Positions 24,450-37,372 of a stretch of 64,000 nucleotides of DNA are shown here, piece by piece; the first letter of the stretch is position 1; each line of letters opens with the position of its first letter. The notes under the pieces were generated by a model that saw nothing but the letters and a program-made list of their open reading frames with translations, did no database searches and was not told where the DNA came from. The position numbers and the translations under genes are program-made. The DNA is from Siphonodentalium dalli (lineage: Eukaryota > Mollusca > Scaphopoda > Gadilida > Siphonodentaliidae): NCBI GenBank assembly GCA_032622095.1, contig CP136067.1:119027281-119091280 (forward strand), in the 5' to 3' direction.

Positions 24450-27400
24450 CCCCTACCCACGGTAGAACAAGTTAAAACTAACTTTATTAAAAGGAGAAAT
24501 ATATACTCTTTACGAAAATGATAGTGAAAAGTAACGGAATTGGTGGTGGCTATTCTCAAATTGACGATGAACGATACCCACCAGTGACTTTTCCCAGAAA
24601 TTAACGATTTTGGTAAAGTGAGCCCTGCGGCTATGTCCTAAGTTATTTGCCCACATTGTTGGTGTTAAAATGACTACAGCATACCATATTTGTACCTGAT
24701 ATGCAAGAAGTGTTGGTTAATTTGGATTTTCGTGCCATTTGGAGCCGAAACATTTATTTTTTATTGAAAAATCACTCTTTTTCAAATAAATTATATTTTT
24801 CGAACATTATCATTCAAACGTATATTGCAATAATATTGAAATATTTAGGTCATATGGTGTAGTAGTTATCTAACAAGCATATAAAGGAAGAAGTTAACAT
24901 AATTTTGAACGGTTTGCGAGATATTTGATTTTAGCTACCCCTCCCCCAAACACGTTTTTGGTCGAAAAAAATAAATATTTTTGATAATGTCATTACAAAC
25001 ATTTTTAAATTGATCTGAATGGGCACAATATGAATCTTGTACTGAAAGTGTTGTCCAGAGATGCCGTTTAATCGATTACATATGTGTTCAGGCTTTCAGA
25101 CCCCCAGTTACAACAACAACAATTATTTTATTGATAACAGTTAATTTTGCATGCATTAACATCGATGTTAAGTACTAAAACCTTTGTTATAAACAACGTG
25201 ACCAACTATATAACATATGGCTCAGTAGTTATCTGGACAACACAAGTAGAAAGAATTTGACAGAAATTGAAAAATAACGGAATAGGTGGTGGCTATTGTC
25301 AAATCGACGATGAGCGATACCCTCCAGTGACTTTTTCCAGAAATTAACGATTTTGGTAAAGCGAGCCCTGTGGCTATGTCCTAGCCTATTTGCCCATATT
25401 GTTGGGGTTAAAATTACTACATCATACCATACTTCTACCTGATATGAAAAAAGTGTTTGTTAATTCAGATTTTCCTGCCATTTGGAGCCAAAATATTTAT
25501 TTTTTGCTGAAAAATCGCACTTTTTCACAAAAATATTATTTTTCGAACATTATCATTCAAATGGATATTGTTATTATGCCCAAATATTTAATTCTTATGA
25601 TGATGCAGTTATCTGCCAAGCATGTGCAGAAAGAAGTTAACAGAAATTTAGAACAATTTGCGAAATAATGGATTTTAGCTACACCTCCCCCAAACACGTT
25701 TTTGGTCGAAAAATTACATATTTTTATTCAGAACTTTACCAAATTTCCCAATTGATCATACTGGGACCCAACATAATTCTTTTGCTGAAAATTGAGCCCG
25801 GTGACATTGCTTAAGTGATAAAAGACGTGTTCAGGCTTCCAGACCCCAAATTACAACAACGCATTTTATTTGCTATTACACACAATAAGTGTCGCATATC
25901 AATCAACCAATCAATAGTTTATTCTCAAAAAACCAATAATGGTATACAGAGATTACAATAATTGGACAGCTGGAGAACCCAGCATGTCCGACGTATAGAT
26001 GCACAAGTACTCCATTCCCGTTTACGATTGAAATGGAGTAGTTTGAACTATGGCCAATTGAGTAATCACATTAAAACGTCCCCTCTCTGTCATTGTGGCA
26101 AATAGAAAAAGCATATCATTACTTTTTGGAATACAGTGGTTTTTATGTACAGCAACTCAGTCAGCGCGAAAATATTAAAATAGTTGACGGGGTTCAGACA
26201 TTTATCTCGAAAACAAAGCGATTTCCATAATGCTGTCATTTGTTAAAACTTCGTGAAAAGCATTGAAACCCTGCTGAGCGCGAAATCTACAATCTCCAGA
26301 TCGTCTACAATCTCACGGCGACGGGCGTATCAATGACGAAAACAACATTATCTGTGTAGCATTGCGTCCCAATCAGCTCCAACGAAACTATGTGTATATC
26401 ATTGTATCCAATCAGTTCCAACTGGATTACATCCTAATTTTCCACATACAATCTCCCTCCCAGATAAATTGTTTACCTCCGGATAGAACTACCGCATACT
26501 TATATATCGCATAGTTTCGGCCACAATATATGTTGATATTTAATTCATAATCCCTTCAGTACATGATGTGTTGAAGACCTCAAATGGGGTAGGGGTACAT
26601 ACAACAGTGAACATTTGCCAGCTGCTTGTTGTAGAGTGCCACATGATGCAGACTTTCGGGAACCAACACGTATGTACATTCTGATAAAAACTAACCTTTG
26701 GTCAAGCCCTCAATTAATATTGGGGTCATATCATTTCACCATGTGGTGTCTTCCAAGACTTCAAATAAAGTAGGGGTCCTCAAAATATTGCATTTCTTAT
26801 TTTCCAGTCACTTTTCGTTAAGTGCTCATTCTTTCTGAACCCAAATCCATCTATTTACATTGTTTACGTCCTTGTACAATTAACTCGCCATTGTCCATAC
26901 ACGCAGTCAATGATGATATCGTTCCAATCCGTGGTGTGTTCTATTCTTCAAATTGGGAAGGGGGTAATACAAACATTGAAAAATCGCATTATTTATTTTT
27001 CAGTCGCTTTTTTGTAAAGTGTCCCTGACTGTCGGGTATTAACCCATCTATAACAATTGCGTATTTCTTTATAGAATAGCCATTTGTCCATATCGTCGTT
27101 TGACCATGGGGGCACATCCATTCAGTTCGTGGTAGGTTCAATGGTTTACATGGGGTAGGGGTCCCTTAAAATTCGCCTTCATCGTTTGCCATCTGCTTTG
27201 TGTAAGGTGCCACGGTGTTCTCGCGAACGGCGGGCTCGCGAGACCGTTGCCATTCGGCCACAATCTCGGGTAATACGGATAGCTTATGCCTTGAGCTAGT
27301 GTTGTGTTCAAGACTTCAGATAGGGATGGAGACCCCTGAGAGTAAAATTTAGCCCTTTCATTTGCTGACCATTTGTTGTAAAGTGCCATAGGCTATCGGG

Positions 27401-30164
27401 AACCATCTCATCCATAACATATTCGTATTGCCGGATAATAATCTCATTTGTCCACAACTTCAGTTAACATGAGAGCATATCATTTTGTTAAGACTTCAAG
27501 TTGGATAGTGGGGTCCTCAAGACATAGAAAATTCGCCTTCTTGTTTGTCAGCCGCTTTTTGTAAAGTGTTCCAGGATTTCGAGGGAACCAAATCACCCAT
27601 ATATCAATTAATAATTCCATGACAGCAATACCTTTCGATCACACACTCAGCTAAGTATGAGAGAATATAACTTCAGTTCATGCTCTGATCAAAATATTAA
27701 ATGGGTTAATGGGGTCCCCCCAAAACAGTGAGTATTCGCCTTTTTGTAAAATGACACAGACATTCAAGACCCTGGTATACTATACTCTTTATATAGCATC
27801 CATTTCTCTACACACGCAGTTAATAATGGGAGCAAAGCCTTTCGGTTCATTGTGTGTCCCAAGATTGCAAATGGGGCACTGTGGCCTAACACATTACATT
27901 TCGTATTTGCCATGCGCCTTTTGTAAAGTGTTCCAGGATTTCGAGAACAAAACACCCATACAAATTGTAAATAATACATGAGAGCATATATATTCGGTTC
28001 CGTGTGTGCTAAAGAGTTTAGAAGGGTTATGGGTACCCACAAACAGTAAGATTTCGCCTTCTCTTTGCTAGCCACTTTTTGTAAAGTGCCCAGACATTGG
28101 GAAGCCAGCCAACCCACCCATCGTGCAATGAAGAGGTATATTTCCTGAATTACATACCATTTGTCCACACCCCAGTTAATATTGAGAACATGTCCATCCA
28201 TTAGTGTGTTTAAGACTTTAAATGGGGTAAGGTGCTCAAAGAAAATATTCAGCTTTGGTTTTTTGCCAGCCGCCTTTTGTAAAGTACCCTAGGATTTTGG
28301 GAACCAAACTACCCATATAACATGTATATTCCCTGGTAGCACTACCTTTCGTTCACACTGTGATTTAATAATAAAAGCATGAATATTCGGCGCATGGTGT
28401 GTTCAAGAGTTTAAATGGGCATATAAAGGGTCCCACAAAACAAAACAATATTCGCCTTTGGAGTTTGTCATCCGATTTTCGTAAAGTGCTAAAGGCTTTC
28501 GGGATCCAACAAACCCATCCATCAACACCATGTATGCGCCCCGATATTACTATTTTTGCCCACATCCTCAGTTAATATTTACAGCAATCATTTCAGTTCG
28601 TGAGTTGTTCAACTTTAACACTTCTATTTTGTAGGGGGAGCCTGAAACAGCAAATTCGTCTTTCTTATTTATCAGCCACTTTGTGTAAAGCGACACATGC
28701 ACAACCCATCCATACAAATTATGTATTCTCTGATAGAACTACATTCCCGTCACACTCTCGGTTAATATAGATAATTAGAGATCATATAGCTTAATTTCGT
28801 ATTGCGTTCTTGATAAATATAGCAAATTCTCCCTTCATATTTGCCAAGCAAAGTGCCACACTGTTTCGGGAACAAACCCATCCATAAACATTGTATATTT
28901 CCTTATGTAATTGTCCTTTATAATTACATGATTCTTAATACTGAGATCATATTTTGTTCAGTTCGTGGTGTGTTCAGGACGTCTAATAGGGCGGGGGAGC
29001 AATAATGATTTTGTTTTGTATGATTATGTTAGTCTATATTATGTGTCGTTTAGAACAAATACTTCAGTTGCTCAAAGTCGATGTGTGTTAATATAAAATT
29101 ACATGTCATAAATAAACTATTGTGTTGTTGTTGTAACTGGGGGTTTAATTGGAAACCTGAGGTCATCTAAAACCAGGCTCGCGGTGTCTACGGATCAGGT
29201 TTTCATCACACGAATAATGATTAGATGCTCATTAGAATAATTTAGAAAGGTCTGTCTTGTTATCATAAATATGTAGTTTTTCTACCAAATCGCGTCCGGG
29301 GGAGCGGTACCTAATTCCAATATCTTGAAAACCGTTGACAATTTCTGTCAAATTCTTTCTACTTGTGATGTCCAGATAACTACTGAGCCACATGAATTAT
29401 ATAGTTGGTCACGTATTGTTTATAACAAAGGTTTTAGTACTTAACATCGATGTTAATGCATGCAAAATTAACTGTTATCAATAAAATAATTGTTGTTGTT
29501 GTAACTGGGGGTCTGAAAGCCTGAACACATATGTAATCGATTAAACGGCATCTCTGGACAACACTTTCAGTACAAGATTCATATTGGGTCCCATTCAGAT
29601 CAATTCGAAAATGTTTGTAATGTCATTATCAAAAATATGTATAATTTTCGACCAAAAACGTGTTTGGGGGAGGGGTAGCTAAAATCCAATATCTCGCAAA
29701 CCGTTCAAAATTTCTGTTAACTTCTTTCTTCATATGCTTGACAGATAACTACTACACCATATGGACTAAATATTTCAATATTATTGTAATATCCGTTTGA
29801 ATGATAATGTTCGAAAAATATAATTTATTTGAAAAAGAGAGATTTTTCAACAAAAAATAAATGTTTCGGCTCCACATGGCACGAAAATCCAAATTAACCA
29901 ACAATTTTTGCATATCAGGTACATATATGGTATGCTGTAGTCATTTTAACGCCTATAATGTGGGCTAATAACTTAGGACATAGCCGCAGGGCTCACTTTA
30001 TCAAAATCGTTAATTTCTGGGAAAAGTCACTGGTGGGTATCGTTCATCGTCGATTTCAGAATAGCCACCACCAATTCCGTTATTTTTCACTATCATTTTC
30101 GTCTACAGTATATATTTCTCCTTCAAAAAAAGTTAGTTTTAACTTGTTCTACCGTGGGTAGGGG
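24450..30164. mobile_element. Foldback element with ~750-bp arms and a tandem core
   Basis: The left arm (24450 to about 25215) recurs inverted at about 29385-30164. The ends read CCCCTACCCACGGTAGAACA and its complement, each flanked by TA (24448-24449 and 30165-30166). A second, direct copy of the arm text lies at about 25255-25850, so the left side is duplicated. No transposase is visible. Weak inverted similarity (CAGCGGCCAAA) continues outside the stated ends, so the exact termini are tentative. Confidence 0.75.
26540..28990. repeat. Tandem array, unit ~165-215 bp, about 12 copies
   Basis: Units share phrases such as TTTTTGTAAAGTGCC, GGGAACCAACCCATCCAT, GTCCACACCCAGTTAATAT, TTCAGTTCGTGGTGTGTTC and AAATGGGGTAGGGGTCC. 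Copies are spaced irregularly and are diverged. This is the core of the enclosing foldback element. Open frames in it are incidental. Confidence 0.8.
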
Positions 30165-30316
30165 TACCCGACCACTTTTGGCGTTTGGCCGCTGTACTAC
30201 AAGTGTAACCCTGGTAACCGGCAGTGGCAGTGCACGTTGTGAATATATTATCAGTTTAGAGCGTTTAAACACAGGACTCATACAGTGTATAATAGTCCGG
30301 GAACCAATATGGTTCC

Positions 30317-30478
30317 CCTGCACCACAGTTACTGGACATAAAGTCCCAAAAATAAGGTTTTAATCGAATTTATAAATCGGTATACTAATGTAAGCAACTC
30401 CTTATATTAGTATACCGATTTATAAATTCGATTAAAACCTTATTTTTGGGACTTTATGTCCAGTAACTGTGCCTGCAC
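30317..30478. mobile_element. Near-perfect palindromic MITE with 7-bp target duplication
   Basis: The element at 30324-30471 begins CACAGTTACTGGACATAAAG. Its ~65-nt arms are almost perfectly complementary around a short loop near 30395. The flanks are CCTGCAC (30317-30323 and 30472-30478). The duplication size fits hAT-like or related transposases, but the family is not identified. High arm identity suggests a recent origin. Confidence 0.85.
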
Positions 30479-30539
30479 CCCATGACAAGCGCTTTGCTAA
30501 CCCATTTTCAACCCAAATTTGATGGAGTCAAAATAATGG

Positions 30540-32600
30540 ATTGTGCTCACTTTATTAGCTCTAGCCATAGTCATCACTCATCGTCCGTCCATCCGTCCGT
30601 CCATCCGTCTGTCAACAATTCTTTGAACATCTTCTTCTCCAGATCCATAGGACCGAATGGGTTCATTAGTAATTGCTGAATATGGGTTCATATTTCGTAT
30701 GAAGGGTCCTTGAGTGACTGGGGTTCAGATTTGTTCAAATGAGGTCACTGGGTCAAATGTGGGCAGAGCCCGGGAAACAACTAAATTTTTTTTTTTTATT
30801 TCAAGTTAATTTGAAAAAAAATTATTTCAATAATATTTTTTTTTAGAGTTAATTATTAAAGACACAAATATTAAAGAAGACCCTCACCCTTGTCCATTGG
30901 TGCTTCTAGCATCCCTGTTATCAAACACTTGTTTTAAATATACTTCACAGTCACAATACAATACACCCTGTACATTTGCTAGAATGTTATCTCTTATAGT
31001 GAAAATAATACAGGTCAGCATACCAGTCTGATCTGTTGATGATAATTATCCACATGTCAAATCTGACAGCGTAGTCCCAACAAGCACACAGCTCTCTCTA
31101 GCCAGAAAGGATTTGTTTTGGTAATTAATTTTGAAATTTAATGTCAAATGTATTCCCAGGAGCCTTCAGTCTCTACTCATATAAACTATTACTGGTATAG
31201 GGATTTGTTCAAATGGTGGGTCAGTCAAAATAGGTCATTTATTAAATTATACAGTTTTAACACTTCCTTTTAGTGAATTAATAATTTCTAACCTATGAAT
31301 GGTTCTGTAGTTTGTGTGGACCATCTTTTGTTGATTGAGACTGTTTTAATAGAGACAGCTTTAAGTTTAAGAATCAGCCACTCACTCCAAAAACTTTAAC
31401 CCCCTCCATAAGACAAACTGTTTGAGTTGTTGAGTTTGCATTTGGTACTGATATATAGGTTCCCATGATTATAGTTTTAAGCTCACCTGAGGCAAAGTCT
31501 CCGGTGGCGCTACCAGGTATAGTCATCACTCCTCGTCCATTGTCCGTCCGTCCATCAAAAATTGTTTAAACATCATCTTCTCCAGACCCATAAGACCAAA
31601 TGGGTTCATATTTGGTGTGGATGTTCCATTGGTGACTCATATTCAGATTTGTTAAACTAAGGTCACCAAGTCAAATAGTTACGAAGCCAGGGCCATAACT
31701 CTTTCCCTCCATAGTAATTCTTAAAGCTACTTCTTCTCAAGAACTTTGGGCCTATTAAGCTCATATTTGGTATGGAGGGTCCTTTGTTTACTGGGGTTCA
31801 GATTTGTTAAATTGTGGTCACTGGGGCAAACATGGGCAGGGTCAATATCTTTTTAAAAAAAAATTAGATTAAATTTTTTAGATTTAACCCCTAGCTCAAT
31901 TTAACAAAAAAAAAATTGTTAAATGAAAAAAAAAAAACATTTGAATTTTACTCCTTGCTCAATTTTTTTTTTATTAAGAAAATACAATTTTAAATTTTAA
32001 ATTAATATTTTGAAAAAATAATTACATTTATAACAACGTACTGACTATTGTAGTCTTCAGAGTCCCAGTCTTCTCAGTCTTTACAGTCTGGTGAGCGACC
32101 CCACAGTCATTGACTTCCGATCGATAACTCCAGTTTGGATTACTTGATCTGTGTATTTTCCAGCTAATAGTACAGGCCAAGCTCGAATATGGGTTCCGTC
32201 CAATTATTTTTACATGAGTCATGGCCCTTTTTCGACTTATAATTTGACAGTCTGTTAACATTTATGGTTTCCGATAGATAACTCCAGTTTGAATTATTTG
32301 ATCTGAACCAAAGTTGCTATGTATATTTCCCAGCTAAAGATACATTCCAAGTTCGAATATGGATTTCGTCCAATTATTTTTACATGAGTTACAGCCCTTT
32401 TTCAACATAGAAATTGACCACAATTTCAGAACATTTCAGTTTCCGACCGATAACTCCAGTTTGGATTATTTTATCTGAACCAAAGCTGGTATGTGTGTTC
32501 CCAGCTAAAACTACAGGCCAAGTTCGAATATAGGTTCTGTCGAATTATTTTTTACATGAGTTACGGCCATTTTTTGACTGAATTTGACCTCATTTTGGAA
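30540..32600. repeat. Helentron-like repeat fragments with a ~165-bp tandem core
   Basis: Two similar starts are seen (AGCTCTAGCCATAGTCATCA at about 30558; a similar start at about 31505), each followed by CGTCCGTCCATC-like text. At 32100-32600 there are three units anchored by ACTCCAGTTTGGATTA (about 32125, 32280 and 32455). Text shared with 53080-53990 (AGAGTCCCAGTCTTCT) shows the same family there. Confidence 0.65.
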
Positions 32601-32996
32601 TTGAAATTAGGGTTATATCAGATATTCTTTGTAAGCTCAAATTATTATTTTATTTGGTGGTAGTACAATTCGAAATGGCTTAAGGGCGTATTTTGCCACG
32701 CCCTGGCGATGCTATTGTTTTCCAATGTTTACCATCACGTTTTGATTAAACTTTTGTATCCCTAGCTAATCGAACTTTGGTATTGCATGCCACTGTAACG
32801 GTAATATTTAAATAACAATGGTTTCAATTTGTGAAATCTCATCATTGGAGAGTTATTAATGATGAAAATAATAACAACATAAAATCGATCTACATTTCAC
32901 TATTTTATTTGTATTTGTTTTTTATAGAATTGTTTATAAAATGTTTATTGATTCGCATGAACAAACTTCAAAGGCATTGGCTCCCTTCAAATGATA

Positions 32997-33171
32997 CAGT
33001 AATGCCCTAAATAATCGACTCCTTAACCACAGCAGAACTATGGGTAATCATCGGAAAGCTCTCACTGAGAGCTTTCCAATGAATGGCAACAAGCCATATT
33101 TCCGATTAAATTCTGAAAAATTACCCATAGTTCTGCTGTGGTTAAGGAGTCGATTATTTACGGCATTACTG
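32997..33171. mobile_element. Palindromic MITE flanked by TA
   Basis: The arms of about 52 bp begin CAGTAATGCC and end GGCATTACTG. They contain CTCCTTAACCACAGCAGAAC and its complement, and TA flanks both ends. An inner hairpin (GAAAGCTCTCACTGAGAGCTTTC) follows the left arm at 33054-33076. Tc1/mariner-type TA targeting is suggested. Confidence 0.85.
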
Positions 33172-33179
33172 TATATAAT

Positions 33180-33790
33180 TAGTCAGACAACTTCCTACCA
33201 TAAGTCTTTTTAAAAAAAATATTCCCAACATTTGCAAAGCTTGTCGAGGCATCAGTTGGAAATCTCCAACCCAAGAGGCAGCGTTAACGAATTATCCTGG
33301 ACTCGCCCAAGATGGGAAGCACAGAATGCAGTTGGAAATTCCAAGTCGGTGACCACCAAGCAGGGGCATGGCCAGAGGATCTTCGTTGGGGGGGGGGGGG
33401 GTCAAACATAACTTACAACTGTTGCCAACCCCTTAAACCAATACTCAAGTTGCTAAGTCTCTGAAATTCAATTTGCACCCATCTTTGTTTTAAATAGTTC
33501 AACTAGCTGGTACCTCAAGCATTCCCTCTGTTTGAAATGTATGACTGGGCATCCCATACATAGCTGGAATTGTTTAAAGTGATGGCTTTTTCGGTCCAAA
33601 ATTTTATCGAACGTGTGAGAATATACATGCACATTTTGGTCTAAAAACTAAATTCTATGATTTGGTTTTATTTCTGTCAAAATAATTTCAGCCTTTTTTG
33701 GTTTGAAATTGCAACTATTTTGGTTTGAAATTTCGAACTAATGTTGTGCCAGGCATGAATGAAATTCCAAAATGTGGAAATTTTGGGTGT
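33180..33790. other. No gene; repeat words and G run
   Basis: It holds a second cluster of GTTGGAAAT words (33248-33340), a run of G (33389-33400), and AT-rich DNA leading up to the B-box exon. Confidence 0.4.
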
Positions 33791-33822
33791 TTTGATGGGT
33801 TATACATCCCCGGAAGCCCCGT

Positions 33823-34125
33823 GTGGCCACGTCGTTGCATTCCCCAAATGGGGAGTTTCGCTCTAACCACATCCCTGATAATTCTGCTTACAGTGCACAC
33901 ATGATGGCCTCCATTGTCAGGAACCAGTGCAACCTACATAAGACAGAGTTCGATTCATTCTGCTTCCTTCACATTAATCCATGCTGTTCAGTCTGTCACA
34001 CGAAGATATCGGCGTCGTGCGATGTCATCGGCATGGAACAAGCGGAAAGCAGACTAAGAGACGAAATCAGCTCAGCAACACAAACAATGAACGATGTCAT
34101 GCAAAATATTCTGAAGGAGCAGAAG
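33823..34125 (+). CDS. B-box exon of a TRIM-like gene (internal exon)
   Basis: The frame encodes a B-box type 2 zinc-binding domain (CNLH...FCFLH...CCSVC...C) followed by a helix that starts the coiled coil. The exon ends at AAG/GTTGGTAG (34125/34126) in phase 0. Its frame joins directly, also in phase 0, to the exon at 50998. The start is not certain. The frame is open back to 33796, with no clear methionine, so this is an internal exon whose acceptor lies at about 33796-33850, and a RING exon would be expected upstream. I do not see a RING before it in this window. In the last part of the B-box, the position normally held by a zinc-binding histidine reads Ser (KISASC). TRIM proteins are usually cytoplasmic ubiquitin ligases or scaffolds, often in innate immunity. 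Confidence 0.75.
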
Positions 34126-34499
34126 GTTGGTAGAATATAGGGGATGGTGTTACCCCAACCCCCCCCCCATTCTGGTAATCGGGATTAGTTGTAAGCAGGA
34201 TTCATTTCCCTTTATTACCTTCATATGTCCAATTTAACCAGTATTTAGGATTCATCAACAATGCTGGTATGAAGATTTAATAACATCAAATTGTTATATT
34301 TGTGTGTTCGTAGACCAAATAAGTGCAAATCACAAAGTTGTATGTAATTCAGTCTCATAAATCTTGATGTGTGACGTTATTGACATTATACTACAACAAA
34401 TGTGTGAAAAACCTGTTCATACGATTCTTGCACTATTTATGTTAACTAGTATTCAGGATAGATTAAACATATTTATTTGTCTAATTTGATAAGACATAC

Positions 34500-35262
34500 A
34501 TTTTTAGCTCAATTTGACAAGTTTGAGCTATTGCCATGGGTTGGTGTCCATCCTCCGTCCGTCAGTGCGTCCATCAACAATTTCCGGTAGCATACCCTAC
34601 AGATCACATCTTTCATCCGATCATCACCAAACTTCATATCGATATTCAGGTTGATATCTAGATGGGAGCCGTCATTTTTATTCCGAAATTCGTCGAAAAA
34701 CATGGCCGTTAGCAGCCATCTTGTATTTCAAATTTGAATCCATCGCCACATCCTGCAGCCCGCATTTATTGGAGAATCGTTATGAAAATTTACAGGCATG
34801 TTTTGGATCACCTCTAGATGGAAGCTATCGAATTTGAATGATTTTGATAAAAATCATTACCGCTGGCAGCAAACTTGGATTTTACTCTGTGCATGACTAA
34901 ACATTTGGCGCACCTTACAGGCCACATCCCTCATCCGATAGTCAACAAACTTCATACGGGTCATAGGGGTGACCACTGGATGGGAGCCATCAATTTTTTC
35001 CATTTTTCATTGAAAAATATATGGCCGCCAAATTTTTTTAAAGCCAAATTGGATTTTATTTTTTGCATGACTAAATCCCTCATCCGATAATCACCAAACT
35101 TCATATGGATGTTCAAGGTGACCTCTAGATGGTAGCTGTCAATTTGTTTTCCAAAATTCGTTAAGACACATGGCCGCCAACAACCATCTTGGATTTCAAA
35201 TTTGAATCGATCTCCGCACAATGGAGCCCGCATTTATTGGAGGATTGTATTACAAATTTACG
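34500..35262 (-). repeat. Degenerate pearl-like repeat, left piece
   Basis: It starts TTTTAGCTCAATTTGACAAG, then CCATGGGTTGG and CGTCCGTC. It then has inverted versions of the 160-bp unit (CATCTTGGATTT, CATCCGATCATCACCAAAC, GACCTCTAGATGGGAGC). It continues at 38570 after an insertion. Confidence 0.75.
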
Positions 35263-36250
35263 GGTACCTCGAAACAGTGCGCGGAACTGCGCAGAAGTGC
35301 GCGGAACTGCGCGGTACAAACAAAACAGTTATTATGCACGGGGAGTTGATTTCAAACATGTATATTAATGAAATATAGTAGTAGAAGGTCTTCAGTTACG
35401 AATTTGCAAGATCATTTTAACGTTTTATTAGAGAGAGTGAGTGGTAGAATCTACCGCGCACTGTTTCGAGAAAAGTTTACTGCGCTATATCTTCCGCGCA
35501 TTGTTTCGAGAAAAGCTTACTGCGCAGTTGTTACCAGAAAACTTAATGCGCGATGTCGGATTAATAGCCACAGTTACGTGATAAATTATATATTATAAAA
35601 CAATTTTCTAAAACTCCCATCAGCTTTTATCCGGGCTTTGGACCGGCAGACTTAATTGTCAAAATGAATTTACCGGTGCCATGATATATGGCACCTCTGT
35701 GCATATATGGCACCTCTTATCTCTCTCTGTTGATCAGTTATTATGTCAAGTAGTCTGTCCGTCAAGTCAGGTAATTTCAATATATCAGTCTCTATTTTGA
35801 TCACATTGTTTAAACCTGCACAGTTATTATTAGTCAGTTTCGATGCATAACTGTTGTGCTTCATATGAAGAAATTGATATAGTTACAAATTGAATTATTA
35901 ATCTTTCATTTTCTTTTGGTGAGGACGCAATTAGATAATATTATATAAAGCGTAATCCTAAATGCCTTTTCTGGTGTCTAAAAGATCTATTTGGCCAATT
36001 ACCCAAACCGATGCACATAGCCTCAAATCGATTAAAATTTAGAAAATTATTGAATATGTAGTTTCTTACCACCCAAGGACTCCTGAATCAACTGTACATT
36101 ATCACCATATGCACTTAATTTTGTTTTTTGTTTTCTTTTGTTAATCACGTGAATATTTTTTGTAATTTATATTTTGTTGAGTCGGACTTATATAGGTCTT
36201 CGGACCTGTTGTCTGGCTCTTTGCATATTTTATTTGCAATAAACCTATTT

Positions 36251-36830
36251 ATACAAAAAAAGTTTCGATTTATTAAAAAATTCCTCATATGTTTCCAAAT
36301 TTATTATTTATTGTTAAAATTCCGTTCGACGTGGAAAATAATCGATCAACGATTTTGGTGCTTTTTAAATTGAAGGCGTGAGTCTAGAGTGAATACCAGG
36401 AAAGTGGCTTCCCCGGGCTTCGTTAGATTGCGTGATGTGATGGGTGTGTCAAAAAGAGAGAGAGAGTTTGGTTTTGGAGTAATTACGTTTATTCCCAAAT
36501 ACGATTAAAGGTACTCAATCCGATAAAACTCCTCTCAATTATACAAAAAAAGTTTCGATTTATTAAAAAATTCCTCATATGTTTCCAAATTTATTATTTA
36601 TTGTTAAAATTCCGTTCGACGTGGAAAATAATCGATCAACGATTTTGGTGCTTTTTAAATTGAAGGCGTGAGTCTAGAGTGAATACCAGGAAAGTGGCTT
36701 CCCCGGGCTTCGTTAGATTGCGTGATGTGATGGGTGTGTCAAAAAGAGAGAGAGAGTTTGGTTTTGGAGTAATTACGTTTATTCCCAAATACGATTAAAG
36801 GTACTCAATCCGATAAAACTCCTCTCAATT
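36251..36830. repeat. Exact tandem duplication of 290 bp
   Basis: 36251-36540 and 36541-36830 read identically as far as I can check by eye, starting ATACAAAAAAAGTTTCGATT. The copy boundary falls inside the first bases of the MITE that starts at 36511, so the left MITE end is present twice. It is either a very recent duplication or an assembly artefact. Confidence 0.9.
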
Positions 36831-37130
36831 ACTATTTCAATGGCTTCAGGGGCCAAAAATATTTGATTCGAGTCGAGGAAGCCACCCATCAAAGCTCAGA
36901 TTTATTATATATCGATTTTAGAAATCTATTATTTTTCATTATCGGGAATACGTGCTGTCCCAGAAGTTTGCCGAAAAAGTCGACCGACATACTCTCAATT
37001 ATATACGACATTTCACAGTCGTTAGCAATATTTTTGGATAATTAATCGATTCTAATAACTAAAGTGACCTTTGATAAAATTTTGTTGTTGTTGGAATCTG
37101 TTGAGATGGGGACACTCTGATCGGATTGAG
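36801..37130. mobile_element. TTAA-type MITE (AGGTACTCAATCCG family)
   Basis: The terminal repeats AGGTACTCAATCCGAT and ATCGGATTGAGTACCT are visible, preceded by TTAA and followed by TTAG. A first, duplicated copy of the left end is at 36511-36540. Internal landmarks are ATTTGATTCGAGTCGAGGAA and TTGTTGTTGGAATC. Non-autonomous piggyBac-like elements have this kind of target. Confidence 0.75.
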
Positions 37131-37298
37131 TACCTTTAGTTGCGTTTTCAGTGGATTTAATTTGATTCTGCCTTTGGAACACAATTTTTCTAGGCTATAT
37201 ATGAACACTTGATGTATAGGGTCATTTGGGTATATTTACATACACCTGATATCTCTTCCGATTTCCCCATAGCGTTACGGTAGACACGCCCCTTTATT

Positions 37299-37372
37299 CA
37301 ATGCGTTCATAAACCTATGAACGTAACGTGACGTCACTTCCAATGTCGTTCATAGGTTTATGAACACATTGG
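37299..37372. repeat. Inverted repeat around GTTCATAAACCTATGAAC
   Basis: CAATGCGTTCATAAACCTATGAACG pairs with CGTTCATAGGTTTATGAACACATTG across ~20 nt. Each arm is itself nearly palindromic. Confidence 0.75.
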
